64,000 nucleotides of DNA from Quillaja saponaria. Lineage: Eukaryota; Streptophyta; Magnoliopsida; Fabales; Quillajaceae. This document shows, piece after piece, positions 33,656 to 44,900 of the stretch. Where the stretch lies: positions 16,988,001-17,052,000 of the forward strand of contig CM055612.1 in assembly GCA_029379385.1 (NCBI GenBank). Direction: 5' to 3'. A program made the translations under genes and the position numbers. Under the pieces are notes generated by a model. That model saw only the letters and a list, made by a program, of their open reading frames with translations. It made no database searches and was not told the origin of the DNA. Positions within the stretch are counted from its first letter, which is position 1; every line of letters begins with the position of its first letter.

Positions 33656-35755
33656 ATGAATATCTCTTACTTTTTCTTTTTTTGTCAATTACATTAAGAA
33701 TTCCTACAGGTATATATAACTGTCTCATTATTTCTCTTTAGTTTCTATTTCGATTAAGTACCCTGCTACGTACAAATTATGTTTTATCACATTATTAATT
33801 AATTTCTTATTAATTATTTTCTTACATTGGCAGATAAGAAAATTATTAATTTCTTGAGTTAATATTGGACATATGTACTCTTTCCAATTGAGGATCAATT
33901 TTTTGTTGTTTGAGTAAAAGCTGGGGACCAGACCCACAACTTGGAGGTGAGGAATAATTGATTTCTTTCAATTGTAGACAAAAAAAACTTTAATTTATCA
34001 TGCTCATGGGGATACATAACTTATTACTAGTATTAGTATTTCTTTTTTATATTCTCTTATAAAAAAATTTAACAAATTTTTATATGCAAATCATCAAAAC
34101 ATAAAAGTATTTAGCCTTAGTAATAATTCATCTAGTTGGAATACATAGAAGAAATATATGCATTAAAATATTAAAACACAATTCATGTCAATTTTTAAAA
34201 AATTGAAAAAAAAATATTGATTTTCAAGTTAAGTTTTAATCGTGGTCGAACCAATGATATTATATAAATATTTAATTTGATTTTTATAAATGTTAAACAT
34301 AATATAATTTTTCCTACATTAATTATTTTACAAATATATATTAACAACTTAGGAAAATATATTTAATATTTTACTAAAATTGATGGTGAATGAATGATAT
34401 ACTTTAGCTGGGTATTAAATACCCTACAAAAAGAGTTGGGTATTGTATAACTCACCTAGTATCATTATCAAACAAGATATTACATGATAACTACTTTTAC
34501 ATATTTTATCTTTAAAAAATTTGCTATAAGGCCAATGTTTAGAAAGACACTTTATTTTATTATCAAATATACTCTGGTTTTTTTTTTTTTTTTTTTAATT
34601 ATAACTACAAAGTTGACACTAACTATTATGCACTAAGGTGCATTTTTAAAATGTTTGTACAATTTAATCCTAGTTTTGCTGCTTAGCCGATAGATATGTA
34701 ATATTAAATCAATTTGAGCATAAAAATAAAATAAAATGAGATACTACATTATTTATTTCTTCATTTTGTTCTTTAGATTTAAAAAAAATAAAATAAAATA
34801 CAAACCACTAAAGGTAAGCTACCCATAAAAAATTACCAAATAAAAAGAAGAAGAAGATTATAGAGTGTGTAACATGTACACACGTTATTTTACATAGATG
34901 AAAAAGTTATTTCTCTTTTATTTTTTTCAAGCTGTATAGAAATTAGTATAACAATTTTATTTTTATTGTTGGTACAAAAGGGAATAACATTAAGTAAGAA
35001 ACAATACAAAATATTGGGAAACTAGCTCCCATCAAATCACCCATAAACATATTAGCATTACAACTAAGAACAATAAATAATACCTTAATGTTTTTGGATG
35101 GAATTTCCCATTTTTACTAGTCCATCAGCAATTCAGCATAACTATTAGACTCTTTGAAGCAATGCCTAATGTTGGAAGGAGTCCATCAAGTTACAGCAGT
35201 CATATATCAAGTTGTTCTCAGTTTAACAAAACCATTGTACCAAAGAACAACTCCAAACTAGAGAAGGAAACTTCAATTATTTTTGTTTAATGGTTCATAT
35301 AGTCATAGCCCTTTGGTCTACAATTGCTTCTTCAATTATATGCTTTTAACCCTAATTGAATATGAAAAAGGATACTGATCAAATGAGGTAATTCAAGCCC
35401 TGAGCAATAGGTAAAAAATAAAGAAAATAAAAAATAATCATTGAAAAATGGAAAGTCTCCCTCCTAAATAAAAAGAAATTAGAAAGAGAATTATTTCTCC
35501 AAAAGTAATGGAAACAAATGCATAACAGGAGGAAAGTTTCCCTCCTAAATTAAAGAAACTAGAAATCAAGTATTTCTCAAAATAAAAGAAAACTTATAAT
35601 GCATAAAAGAAAAAGAAAGTCATATGCCCATTATAGCAATTAGGAAATTAACTAAATATTAATTATGCAAATTGGATGCTAAAAGGAAAGTAACTAATGT
35701 ATTTCATCATTCAAGTTCAACGATTCATATTACATCTAAACCATATGCCTTAGCC

Positions 35756-35764
35756 TATATATAA
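35756..35764 (+). promoter_or_regulatory. TATA box of miR159-like gene 4
   Basis: TATATATAA, 72 bp upstream of the hairpin. Confidence 0.6.
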
Positions 35765-35827
35765 CTCAAAAACACACTTAATATAGATAAGCATTTTTAG
35801 GTTAACTCTTATTAGAGTTTTTGATTT

Positions 35828-35977
35828 GGTTTTAAGCCAAATTCGGGGCTCTCTGCTCACCAAATCTAGAAGGAGGTGATGGTAGCACTCAGCTGCAAGT
35901 TCATGAAAAACTCTGATGGGTTACCTTTATCTCTTTAGCATTGGTTTGAGGGGAGCTCCGATTGTGGCTTTGAGGCC
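35828..35977 (+). ncRNA. MIR159: miR159-like hairpin 4 (best preserved arms)
   Basis: Putative mature strand at 35940-35960, core TTGGTTTGAGGGGAGCTCCG, type A with one extra A-to-G change that keeps pairing as a wobble. The 5' arm from C35844 (CGGGGCTCTCTGCTCACCAA) pairs at 16 of the first 20 positions, counting G-T. A35859 faces T35945. Below the duplex AAGCC (35834-35838) pairs with GGCTT (35966-35970). Towards the loop GGTAGC pairs with GTTACC. This is the clearest of the six foldbacks. Confidence 0.78.
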
Positions 35978-37897
35978 TTGAATATCTCTTACTCTTTTCT
36001 TTTATATTTTATTTTTGGATTACTAAAGAACTCTCGTAGGTATATATAACTCTCTTAATTTCTCTTTAGTTTCTATTTAGATTGAGTACTCTCTACGTAC
36101 AAATTGTGTTTCAACACATTATTAATAAATTTCTTACAATGGCAAACAAGAAAATTATTAATTTCTTGTGTTAATATTGGCACATATGTACTTTTTTCAA
36201 TTGAGGATCAATGGTTTTTGTTTTTTATTTTTTTGGTGTTTGATTAAAAGCTGGATATTGGACCATAACTTGAAGGTGAAGAATAATTGATTTCTTTCAA
36301 TTGTAGACAAAAAAAGCTTTAATTTATCGTGCTTTTATGTCAATATTTTAAAAATTGAAAAAAAAAATATTGATTTACGAGTTAAGTTATAATTGTGGTT
36401 TAACCAATGATATCATATAAATATTTAATTTAATTTTTATAAATGTTAAACATAATATAATTTTGCCTACATGAATTAATTTACAAATATATATTACCAA
36501 CTTAGGAAAATAAATTATTAATTTAAATTTATTTAATATAGTCACACCTACTAAATATTCAATTTAATCTTCATAATATTAAATATAATATAATTATACC
36601 GACATTAATTAAATTATTAAAATATTGATATTATATATTAACAACCTAGGAAAATAAAAATAAAAATTTGAAATTTATTTAATATAGTCACACCTAGCAA
36701 AATGTTTAATTTAATATTTGTAATATAATTATTTCTTCATTAATAAGATTATTAATATATTGATATTATATATTAACAACTTGGGAAATAAAAATAATAA
36801 TTTTAATTTCAATTAATATAGTCACGTTTACAAAATATTATATATTAATTAGTGTGTTTTAGTTATACATCACACGTTTTGGGGTTTTAATTGACTTTTT
36901 AACTGGATTTAAATGCATATTAGTATGACCTATCAAAATATTGAAAACTCAATTCAATTCTAATTTTCTTAGTTTTTTGAAAAGAAAAAAAAAAGAAAAG
37001 AAAACCAAACTAACCAAATCTTTCATGGGTCGCCCAATTTACACATTTCGATCAACAAAATATATTTTTTGTTCAAATTAGTGTTTCTCTATCATCCAAA
37101 TAACGGTCTAACCATTCGAGTCGATTAGATTTTTAAAACACCAATCTATTTTTGTGAAATGCAAATTTGGTATCAACCCATGTAACTAATCTCCATTATT
37201 TCTTTTATTTCATTAATAATTACAATATTATGAACATAACTGTATATTTCATCACTAAAAATGGACAATGAAAATATAAAAAAAAAACCATATTATTAAA
37301 TTACTTGTTATGGCTCTCTTACTTGCTTCATATATATCTTTGCTAGAATTTTGGTATATGTTATTGAGATTTAAGGTCTTTTTTGCATATTAGTGGTGTT
37401 TTTTTTTTTCAATACCATTAAAATTCTAGTTAACATATGTACAATTATAATTAGATTTTCTCTTGAAAACACTTTTATAGATAAACTCAAAATCAAATAA
37501 ATGGATTTCTAGTTTCTTCAACCATCTTGTTTCTAATTTTATATTGCCAAATAAAATTCAAACTCTTTTAACTTATTGATATCAATACATTTTTCTTAAA
37601 CTACAATTAAAATTTCTCTTTTCTATGGGATTTTTTTTAAGGATATATTAGAGATACATGTTAAGGTTTAATGGTTGAAAATTAAATTAAAAAAAAGAAG
37701 TAATCCATTAATTACTTAGCACTTAATCATCATTGAGATAATAGATGATTAAAAAAAAAAAATACATATGCACTTTAACAAATAATAGTGTTCAACTGAA
37801 CAAGATGACTGGGTTTTTGATAAAATTTTCTTGACCTAACCAAATTGATTTGATTAAAATTTTACTTCATTTTTGATGTCAAATAATCTGTGACGAT

Positions 37898-37920
37898 ACT
37901 ACAAAGCTAACACTAACTAT
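37898..37920. repeat. Filler patch at the unit 4 / CACTA III junction
   Basis: ACTACAAAGCTAACACTAAC and the next bases match 34601-34623 and 48365-48386 (upstream flank of a MIR unit), not the sequence expected on either side. It is a short patch copied from elsewhere in the array. Confidence 0.7.
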
Positions 37921-39472
37921 GATTGTCCATCCGTTAGATGTAAAGGCTTGGAAACACTTTGACAATACTTTTCCTGAGTTTGCAGAGGAATCCAGGAATA
38001 TTCATTCAGGTCTATCCTCTGATGGTTTCACTCCATTTGGTAATTCATCATCTCCTTATTCTTGCTGGCCAGTTTTTGTTACACCATATAACTTGCTGCC
38101 AGAAGTATGCATGAATGAGAAACATTTGTTCTTGACATTAACAATTCCTGGTCCATTTCATCCTGGTAAGAATATAGACATTTATTTAAAGCTATTGGTT
38201 GATAACTTGAAACCGTTATGGGTGAAAGGTGTGACAACTTATGACGCATCACTTAAGCAAAATTTTATCATGAAAGCTGCATTGTTATGGACAATTAATG
38301 ACTTTCACGCATATGCAATGCTTTCTGGGTGGAGTACACATGGTAAGTTAGCCTGTCCTTATTGTATGGAGAATACTAAGTCATTCCAACTTAAACACGG
38401 TTAGAAGCCATGTTAGTTTGATTGTCACTGTGAGCTCTTACCACTTGATCATCCATTTAGAAAACAAAATAATGCTTTCAAAAAGAACAAAGTAGAATAA
38501 GATTCACCACCACCACAGTTATTTGGGAAATAGGTGATCGAAAGAGTGAGTACTTTCAAACAAGTTAAATTCGGTAAAGGGTACAAAGAGATTGATGGGT
38601 TCAAGCATACTCATAATTGGATAAAGAAGTCTATATTTTGGGAATTGGATTATTGGCCTACAAATCTTATTCGACATAATCTAGATTTAATACATTATGA
38701 AAAAAATGTTTTGATAATGTATTTAATACTGTTATGGACTTCAAGGGCAATTCCAAAGATAATCTCAAAGCACGTATTGATTTAGGGATTTTGTGCAAGC
38801 GTCGAGACTTAAAAATCATTGTAGAGGCTAATGGCAAACAGAAAGTAAATAAAGCTGCATATACCTTAAATAAGAAAGAGAAAAAATTAGTTTACTGATG
38901 GATTAAAAATTCAAAGTTTCATGGTGGGTATGCTTCCAATTTGTCTCGATGCGTGAAGGTCAATGAATGCAAGTTATATGGTATGAAAAGTCACGATTGT
39001 CATGTTTTTATGGAGAGATTGATACCTATGGCATTTTGAGACTTTGTAAAAGATTGTATTTGGGATGTTTTCACAAAACTCAGCACTTTTTTCAAGGATA
39101 TATGTGGGCAAATAGAATTACTTGAGAATAACAATGTGGTCTCCTTATGCAAAATTGAAAAGATATTTGTTCCAACTTTTTTTGATTCTATGGAACATCT
39201 AATCATCCATTTGGCCTATGAAGCTAAAGTTGGCAGTCCAGTACAATACCGGTGGATCCATTTGAAAGGTAACGTATACAACTCAATAAATTTAATATAT
39301 GTTACAAGATATATTAAAGGTGTATTTTATAATCTTTTTAGGTGTATGCATAGCCTTAAAAAAAAGGCTCGTAATAAAGCACGGGTCGAAGCTTCTATAG
39401 TCGAAGCATACACTTTAGATGAGATTTCAAATTTTTGCTACCAATATTTTGCTAGCAACATTCAAACCAATT
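37921..39472 (+). pseudogene. CACTA transposase, Transposase_21 and DUF4218 parts (copy III)
   Basis: Open from IVHPLDVKAWKHFDNTFPEF through LSSDGFTPFGNSSSPYS, FLTLTIPGPFHPGKNIDIYL and, unlike copy II, the second Asp block TINDFHAYAMLSGWSTHGK and CPYC. TAG at 38401-38403 and 38414-38416 interrupt before FDCH; the latter is shared with copy I, where relatives have Trp. DUF4218 follows with HNWIKKSIFWELDYWPTNLI, but a 1-base loss near 38712 shifts frame and TGA occurs at 38896-38898 (shared by all copies). The last open part, 39136-39472, ends with LDEISNFCYQYFASNIQTN. Confidence 0.85.
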
Positions 39473-40712
39473 GACAAGTAGGCCACAACGATGATGGTAG
39501 GGATAAGGAGGAAGACCACCTTTCTATTTTTTGTTATTCAAGAAGAACAATTGGTCATGCTAATTTTAGAGATCTAGAAGGTAATGAATATGAAGCAGCA
39601 AAGCTATATGTTCTCCTGAATTGTGACGAGCTGAGTCCATATGCAGAGTATATTTCTAATTACATAATCCTTTTATTGTTGAAGATATATTCTAATCAGA
39701 TTATTAATTGTATTATTGTTATATTTTTGTTGTAGCCAATACGATGCAATGCTACGACAACAAAAATATGGAATTTCTGATCAACAAATTCAAAAATCGC
39801 GTGATAAGAATTTTCTAAATTGGTTTCGTGATCTTGTAAGAAACATATTCTAATCAAATTCATGTTGTGCATTGTTTCAACTATAACATATTTTTCTTTA
39901 ATTGAAAGGTGATATATGGTTCAACTATTGATAAACATATAAGGAATATAGGGCATCATTCGAGTAGGCGTGTTAAAACGTATAAAGGATATGTTGTCAA
40001 TGGATTCAAGTTTCATAGACAAGAATATGGAAAATATAAGAAAATGGTGAATAGTGGTGTATGTGTGAAAGGTGAATGTTAAAATGAAAATGAAGTTGAT
40101 TGGTATAGTATGTTGATTGAAATAGTAGAACTTGAATACCATGGGAATAATATTGTTGCAGTGTTCAAATGTAATTGGTATGATCCAGAGAAAGGGATTA
40201 AAGTAGACCTTAAACACGGTTTTGTAGAAATCAATCATCAATCATGTTACAAGAAATATGAGCCATTTGTGTTGGCAAAACAAGCTACACAAATATATTA
40301 TATGTCGTACTATTCTCCAAAGAAAGAAAGATAAGATTGGGGGGTTGTTTGTAAGATAAAGGTTAGAGGCAATGTTTATGCTGCAATGGTAGAGTAAGAA
40401 GATAATGAACCAGTGCCTATAGTTACAGAATGCTTACAGGAGGATCTAACTGGTTTTGTAATACCAGTTCTTCCTAATGATGATCTAGATCTTCTAGAAA
40501 TCCTAGTTCGTGATGGTTCATCAAAAAAGGAAGATGATGGTGAAGAGATAGACAAACTTAGAAAGAGAAAAAGAAAAATTAGAAGACGTGCCAAAGATTT
40601 AGAAGAAGAAAAAGAAAAAGAGGAAGAAGAAGTTGAATATGAGGAAGTTAAAGATCAATATGAACATGAAGATGAGGAAGAAGAAGAAGAGGAAGAAGAG
40701 AATAATGAATGA
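39473..40712 (+). pseudogene. CACTA transposase C-terminal exons and acidic tail (copy III)
   Basis: After a TGA at 39472-39474 the DUF4218 end continues to about 39648. A short exon near 39736-39836 reads QYDAMLRQQKYGISDQQIQK without the stop seen in copy II. DUF4216 follows from about 39910 (RRVKTYKGYVVNGFKFHRQE) with a stop at 40081 and CNWYDPEKGIKVDLKHGF; TAA at 40332-40334 interrupts. The last part has a RKRKRKIRRRAKD patch and a Glu-rich tail to TGA at 40710-40712. Confidence 0.8.
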
Positions 40713-40897
40713 ATTTATCTCTTTGCTATTAAGCTTGTTTATTTATTTTAATTGGCACCTCATGTATTGATATGATTAATATTATTGTTAGAAAACTTGA
40801 CATTTAATGCATGTCTATATATTATAAATCATATTGCAATTTAATTTATTAGAAATTATATGACGTAAGTTTTGACATTTTTTACAAATAGTGATGT

Positions 40898-42028
40898 TAA
40901 GGGGAGAGGTACGATAGGACAGGATAGTTAAATCTTGTAGAGGTCGTGGTAGAGGAGATTCATCATCCTCGAGGGGCTGCGGTAGAGGAGATTCATCATC
41001 CTCGAGCGGCTGCGGTAGAGGAGATTCATTATCCTCGAGGGGTCGTGGTAGAGATGATTCATCATCTTCAAGAGGTCGTGGTGGAGGAGATTCATAATCG
41101 TCGAGAGGTCATGGTAGAGGCGATTCACCATCCTCTAAGGATCATGATAGAGGTGATCCGGTTGCTTCAGGTGCAGGATATAGCAGACTTGGTGCCTCAG
41201 TACCAGGTGAAGAAGATGGAGAAGGTGATGATAGAGGTGTTGTGTCTGCATCATCGATTGTAGGACATAGTAGAGTTGATGCGTCCTTCAGTAATGGAGT
41301 TTAGGCGACATGCGATGACTCAGATGCTTTGATCTCATATGGAGATGCATTACCTATAGGAGATCCTTCTGTAGGCAGTACATCGATTAGTATTAACATT
41401 TATTTTTACATGTCTTAAATAAATTCATTTATCTATCATTATTTTTATATTAACTTTGTGTTTAATTTAGGTGAGAACAATGCTGGTGTTACAGCTCGTA
41501 GAGGTAAAGGCTCTAATAAGCCTCATCTTACTACTACTATTGATAGTGATCGTCTAGAAATAAATATTTGTGAATGGTAAATCTTAAAAATTATATTTTT
41601 TAGAAAGATATATGTGATATTTTTAGATTAGAAGATTAGAAAAAATTATTTGAGACTAGAAAGAAGAATAGATTGGCTAATGAAGAAACAGTTATTCATG
41701 TGGGTGGATCTAGACCAATACCTATGCATGCTAAGGACTTGGTACAAATATGTGAATTTTAGTTTTTCACCATGTTATTCGAATTAGATTCTAAACTTAT
41801 ACTGATTAGGAGGAAACCCTTGGAAGACTAGTGAAAGATATTGAGGTTTTTAATAAAACTCATATGAAGTACATACATTCTAATTATAGGTTGTGTTATT
41901 TATATGCATTCTATTCATATAGTTAGATAATTAAAGGTTATGTTATTTACAAGTTCAATTTTTGTTTGAAATTATCAGGCTGGTGATGATGATCAGCATG
42001 ATGATGATGTGGATATTGGTGATAACTA
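40898..42028 (+). pseudogene. Second CACTA gene, Transposase_24-like (copy III)
   Basis: Same organisation as copy II, but the start codon is AAG and an in-frame stop follows soon after. The RG repeat block is longer (6 units). Downstream pieces show ENNAGVTARRGKGSNKPHLT, then KKNRLANEETVIHVGGSRPI-like sequence and GRLVKDIEVFNKTH-like sequence, with an Asp/His-rich end near 41995-42028. The block order agrees with PF03004 as I remember it. Confidence 0.6.
40942..41139 (+). repeat. 33-bp coding minisatellite, 6 units (copy III)
   Basis: Six 33-bp units (11 codons each) against four in copies I and II. Units 2 and 3 have GGCTGCGG where the others have GGTCGTGG, so the expansion involved these neighbours. 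Confidence 0.85.
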
Positions 42029-42461
42029 ATCAGATTACAACCTTTTTTCTTAAATGACTTTACTTTTATTATGTAGTTTGAATTGTTAATTACTTTGATT
42101 TTGTTGTTTCGGTACTAGCTGCTATTGTGACTGAACTAATATCTTTAAGAATTCTTTTTCTTTTTTTATTATGTTATAACTAATTAGGTTGTGTTATTTA
42201 ATATTGGTTGGAGTATTAATACCCAAACAAAAATCTCATGTTCTTATGGTATTGAATTGTTCTTTTTATATTGTGGTATTGGATTTGGGATTTTGGTTTT
42301 GTATGGATGAATGTATATTTACAGGTGAAGGATATTTTGGCATGATCATCTTTTTTGACTTCTTTCATAAAAAATAAAAATCAAAACTGGACTATCTACG
42401 ACGGGCAACCCGTCTTCTATAATTATTTACGACAAGTAGGACATTTCATTATCTACAACAG

Positions 42462-42630
42462 ACACTTATTATCTACGACAAGAAATGCTCGTGTTAGATA
42501 ATTTGGTGCCGTTTTGCACGAAAACTTATCCAAGACGCTTATATTATCTAAGACAGGATACTCATCGTGGATATATTTTGGCTCAAAATGGTGCCAAATT
42601 ATCTAAGACGGGCATTTCCCGTCGTAGATA
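42462..42630. repeat. CACTA subterminal palindrome (copy III)
   Basis: Arms 42462-42519 and 42571-42630, inverted, with ACACTTATTATCTACGAC and GTCGTAGATAATAAGTGT at the outer ends. Confidence 0.85.
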
Positions 42631-42785
42631 ATAAGTGTCCGTTGCAATTAATGGATTATCCAAAACAGGTTTATTACTATTGTAGATCCTTATTATTAGT
42701 GACAGCATTTTCTATGTCGGGTCTATCTACCACGGTTTCCCGTTGCAGATGTTTGTATTTTTGACTATCTAAGACGGTTTTTGCC

Positions 42786-42815
42786 CGTCTCAGATAACTC
42801 ATTTTTCTGGTAGTG
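42786..42815. repeat. Right terminal inverted repeat of CACTA III
   Basis: Ends TTTTTCTGGTAGTG; preceded by CCCGTCTCAGATAACTC as in copy II. Confidence 0.85.
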
Positions 42816-43850
42816 TTTAAATCAATTTGTGCATAAAAAAATATATATATATATATGAGATACCACATTGTTTATTTCTTCATTTTGTTTTTTGGATTTT
42901 ATAGATAAAAAATAAAAAATACAAACCACTAGAGGTAAGCTACCCATAAAAATTTACCAAATAAGAAGATGAAGAAGATAGTGCATGTGCATATCTGTAA
43001 CATGTACACAAGTTATTTTACATGGATGAAAAATTTATTTTTCATTTATTTATTTTTCAAGCTGTATAGAAATTAGTATAACAATTTTATTTTATTTATT
43101 GGTACAAAAGGGAATAACATTAAGTAAGAAACAATACAAAGTCTTGAGCTAACTCCCTTCAAATCACCCATAAACATATTAGCACTACAACTAAGAACAA
43201 TAAAGAATAACTTAAGGTTTTTGGATGGCATTTCCCATTTTTACTAGTCCATCAGCAATTCAGCATAACTATTAGACTCTTTGAAGCAATGCTTGATGCT
43301 AGAAGAAGTCCATCAAGTTACTGTAGTCATATATCAAGTTGTTCTCAGTTCAACAAAATTAGTGAACCAAAAAACAACTCCAAACTAGAGAAGGAAACTT
43401 CAATTGTTTTTTGTTCAATGGTTTATATAACCATAGCCCATATGCTTCTAACCCTAATTGAATATGAAAAAGGATACTGATTAAATGAGGTAATTCAAAC
43501 CCTGAACAATGGGTAAAAATAAAAATAAAATTAATAATAGAAAAATGGAAAGTCTCCTCCTAAATAAAAAGAAATTAGAAAGAGAATTATTTCTCCAAAA
43601 GAAATGGAAACAAATGCATAATAGAAGGAAAGTTTCCCTCCTAAATAAAGAAAAAAGAAATCAAGTCTTTTTCGAAATAAAAGAAAACTTATAATGCATA
43701 AAAGAAAAGGAAAGTCATAGGCCCATTACAACAATTAGGAAATTAACTAAATATTAATTACCCAAATTGGATTCTAAAAGGAAAGTAACTAATGTATTTC
43801 ATCATTCAAGTTCAACAGTTCATATTACATCTAGACCATTTGCCTTAGCC

Positions 43851-43859
43851 TATATATAA
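43851..43859 (+). promoter_or_regulatory. TATA box of miR159-like gene 5
   Basis: TATATATAA, 71 bp upstream of the hairpin. Confidence 0.6.
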
Positions 43860-43921
43860 CTCACAAACACACTTATATAGATATGCATATTTAGGTTGAT
43901 TTTTATTATAGTTTTTGTTTT

Positions 43922-44071
43922 GGTTTTAAGCCAAATTCGGGGCTCTCTGCTCTCTAACTCTAGAAGGAGTTGATGGTAGAACTTAGCAGCAATTTGATGA
44001 AAAACTCTTATGGGTTACCTTTATCTCTTTGGAATTGGATTGAAAGGAGCTCTGATTGTGGCTTTGAGGCC
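43922..44071 (+). ncRNA. MIR159: miR159-like hairpin 5 (type B)
   Basis: Putative mature strand at 44034-44054, core TTGGATTGAAAGGAGCTCTG, identical to unit 3. The 5' arm from C43938 (CGGGGCTCTCTGCTCTCTAA) pairs with it; T43953 faces A44039. AAGCC at 43928-43932 pairs with GGCTT at 44060-44064 below the duplex. The TATA box and upstream DNA are intact, so it is among the better candidates for expression. Confidence 0.76.
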
Positions 44072-44895
44072 ATGAATATCTCTTACTTTTTCTTTTTTTC
44101 AATTACATTAAGAATTCCTACAGGTATATATAATTCTGTCACTAATTTCTCTTTAGTTTCTATTTCAATTAAGTACCCTGCTACGTATAAATTGTGTTTT
44201 ATCACGTTATTAATTAATTTCTTACATTGGCAGACAAAAAAATTAATAATTTCTTGAGTTAATATTGGACATATGTACTATTTTCAATTCAGGATCAATA
44301 GGTTTTTTTTTTTTTTTGTTTGAGTAAAAGCTGGAGACCGGACCCATAACTTGGAGGTGAGGAATAATTGATTTCTTTCAATTGTAGACAAAAAAAGCTT
44401 TAATTTATCATGCTCAGGGGATACATAAGTTATTACTAGTATTAGTATTTCTTTTTTATATTCTGTTATAAAAAATTTTAAGAAATTTTTATATGCAAAT
44501 CATCATAAACATAATAGTATTTGGCCTTAGTAATAATTCTCCTAGTTGGAATACATAGAAGAAATATATGCATTAAAACATTAAAACACAATTTATGTCA
44601 ATTTTTAAAAAATTGAAAAAAAAATATTGATTTTCGAGTTAAGTTTTAATCGTGGTCGAACCAATGATATTATATAAATTTTTAATTTTATTTTCATAAA
44701 TGTTATACATAATATAATTTTTCCTACATTAATTATTTTACAAATATATATTAACAACTTAGGAAAATATATTTAATATTTTACTAAAATTGATGATGAA
44801 TGAATGATATACTTCAGCTGGGTATTAAATACCTTACAAAAAGAGTTGGGTATTGTATAACCCAACTAGTATCATTATCAAACAAGATATTACAG

Positions 44896-44900
44896 ATAAC
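44896..44900. repeat. Target-site duplication ATAAC, left of solo LTR S3
   Basis: ATAAC precedes TGTTATAACCC and recurs at 48252-48256. The empty site in unit 3 (34475-34486) has a single ATAAC. Confidence 0.9.

Larger units (their letters stand above)
32386..34701 (+). repeat. MIR unit 3 (type B), block 3
   Basis: Starts at the CACTA insertion point (TAT then TAAATCAATTTG). It carries about 1 kb of non-coding upstream DNA collinear with 34702-35760, 42816-43850 and 48461-49495, then promoter and hairpin, then a shorter downstream part specific to type B. That part includes short inverted repeats (GGGTATTAAATACCC near 34421) and the intact site at about 34470-34485 where unit 5 carries a solo LTR. 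A T-run lies at about 34579-34597. No protein gene recognised. Confidence 0.85.
34702..37897 (+). repeat. MIR unit 4 (type A), block 3
   Basis: Complete at its left side, directly after unit 3 with no transposon between. Upstream non-coding DNA, promoter and hairpin are followed by AT-rich DNA (35978-37897) collinear with units 1, 2 and 6, without recognisable genes. It breaks off at about 37897 within TGTGACGATA, before the minus-strand gene fragment, and joins CACTA III through a 23-base patch. Confidence 0.85.
37921..42815 (+). mobile_element. CACTA (En/Spm-like) remnant, copy III, right half
   Basis: Begins inside Transposase_21 and runs to a right terminus identical in kind to that of copy II (TTTTTCTGGTAGTG at 42815), followed by TTTAAATC where copy II has TATTAAATC. 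It therefore sits at the same point of MIR unit B as copy II. The 5' half is missing. It contains a transposase pseudogene, the Transposase_24-like gene and the subterminal palindrome. Confidence 0.85.
42816..44900 (+). repeat. MIR unit 5 (type B), left part, block 4
   Basis: Collinear with unit 3 from the CACTA insertion point through promoter, hairpin and downstream DNA to ATTACAGATAAC, where a solo LTR interrupts. Just before it is the 24-bp inverted repeat with arms AGTTGGGT and ACCCAACT at 44846-44869. The unit resumes at 48252-48460. No protein gene recognised. Confidence 0.85.
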
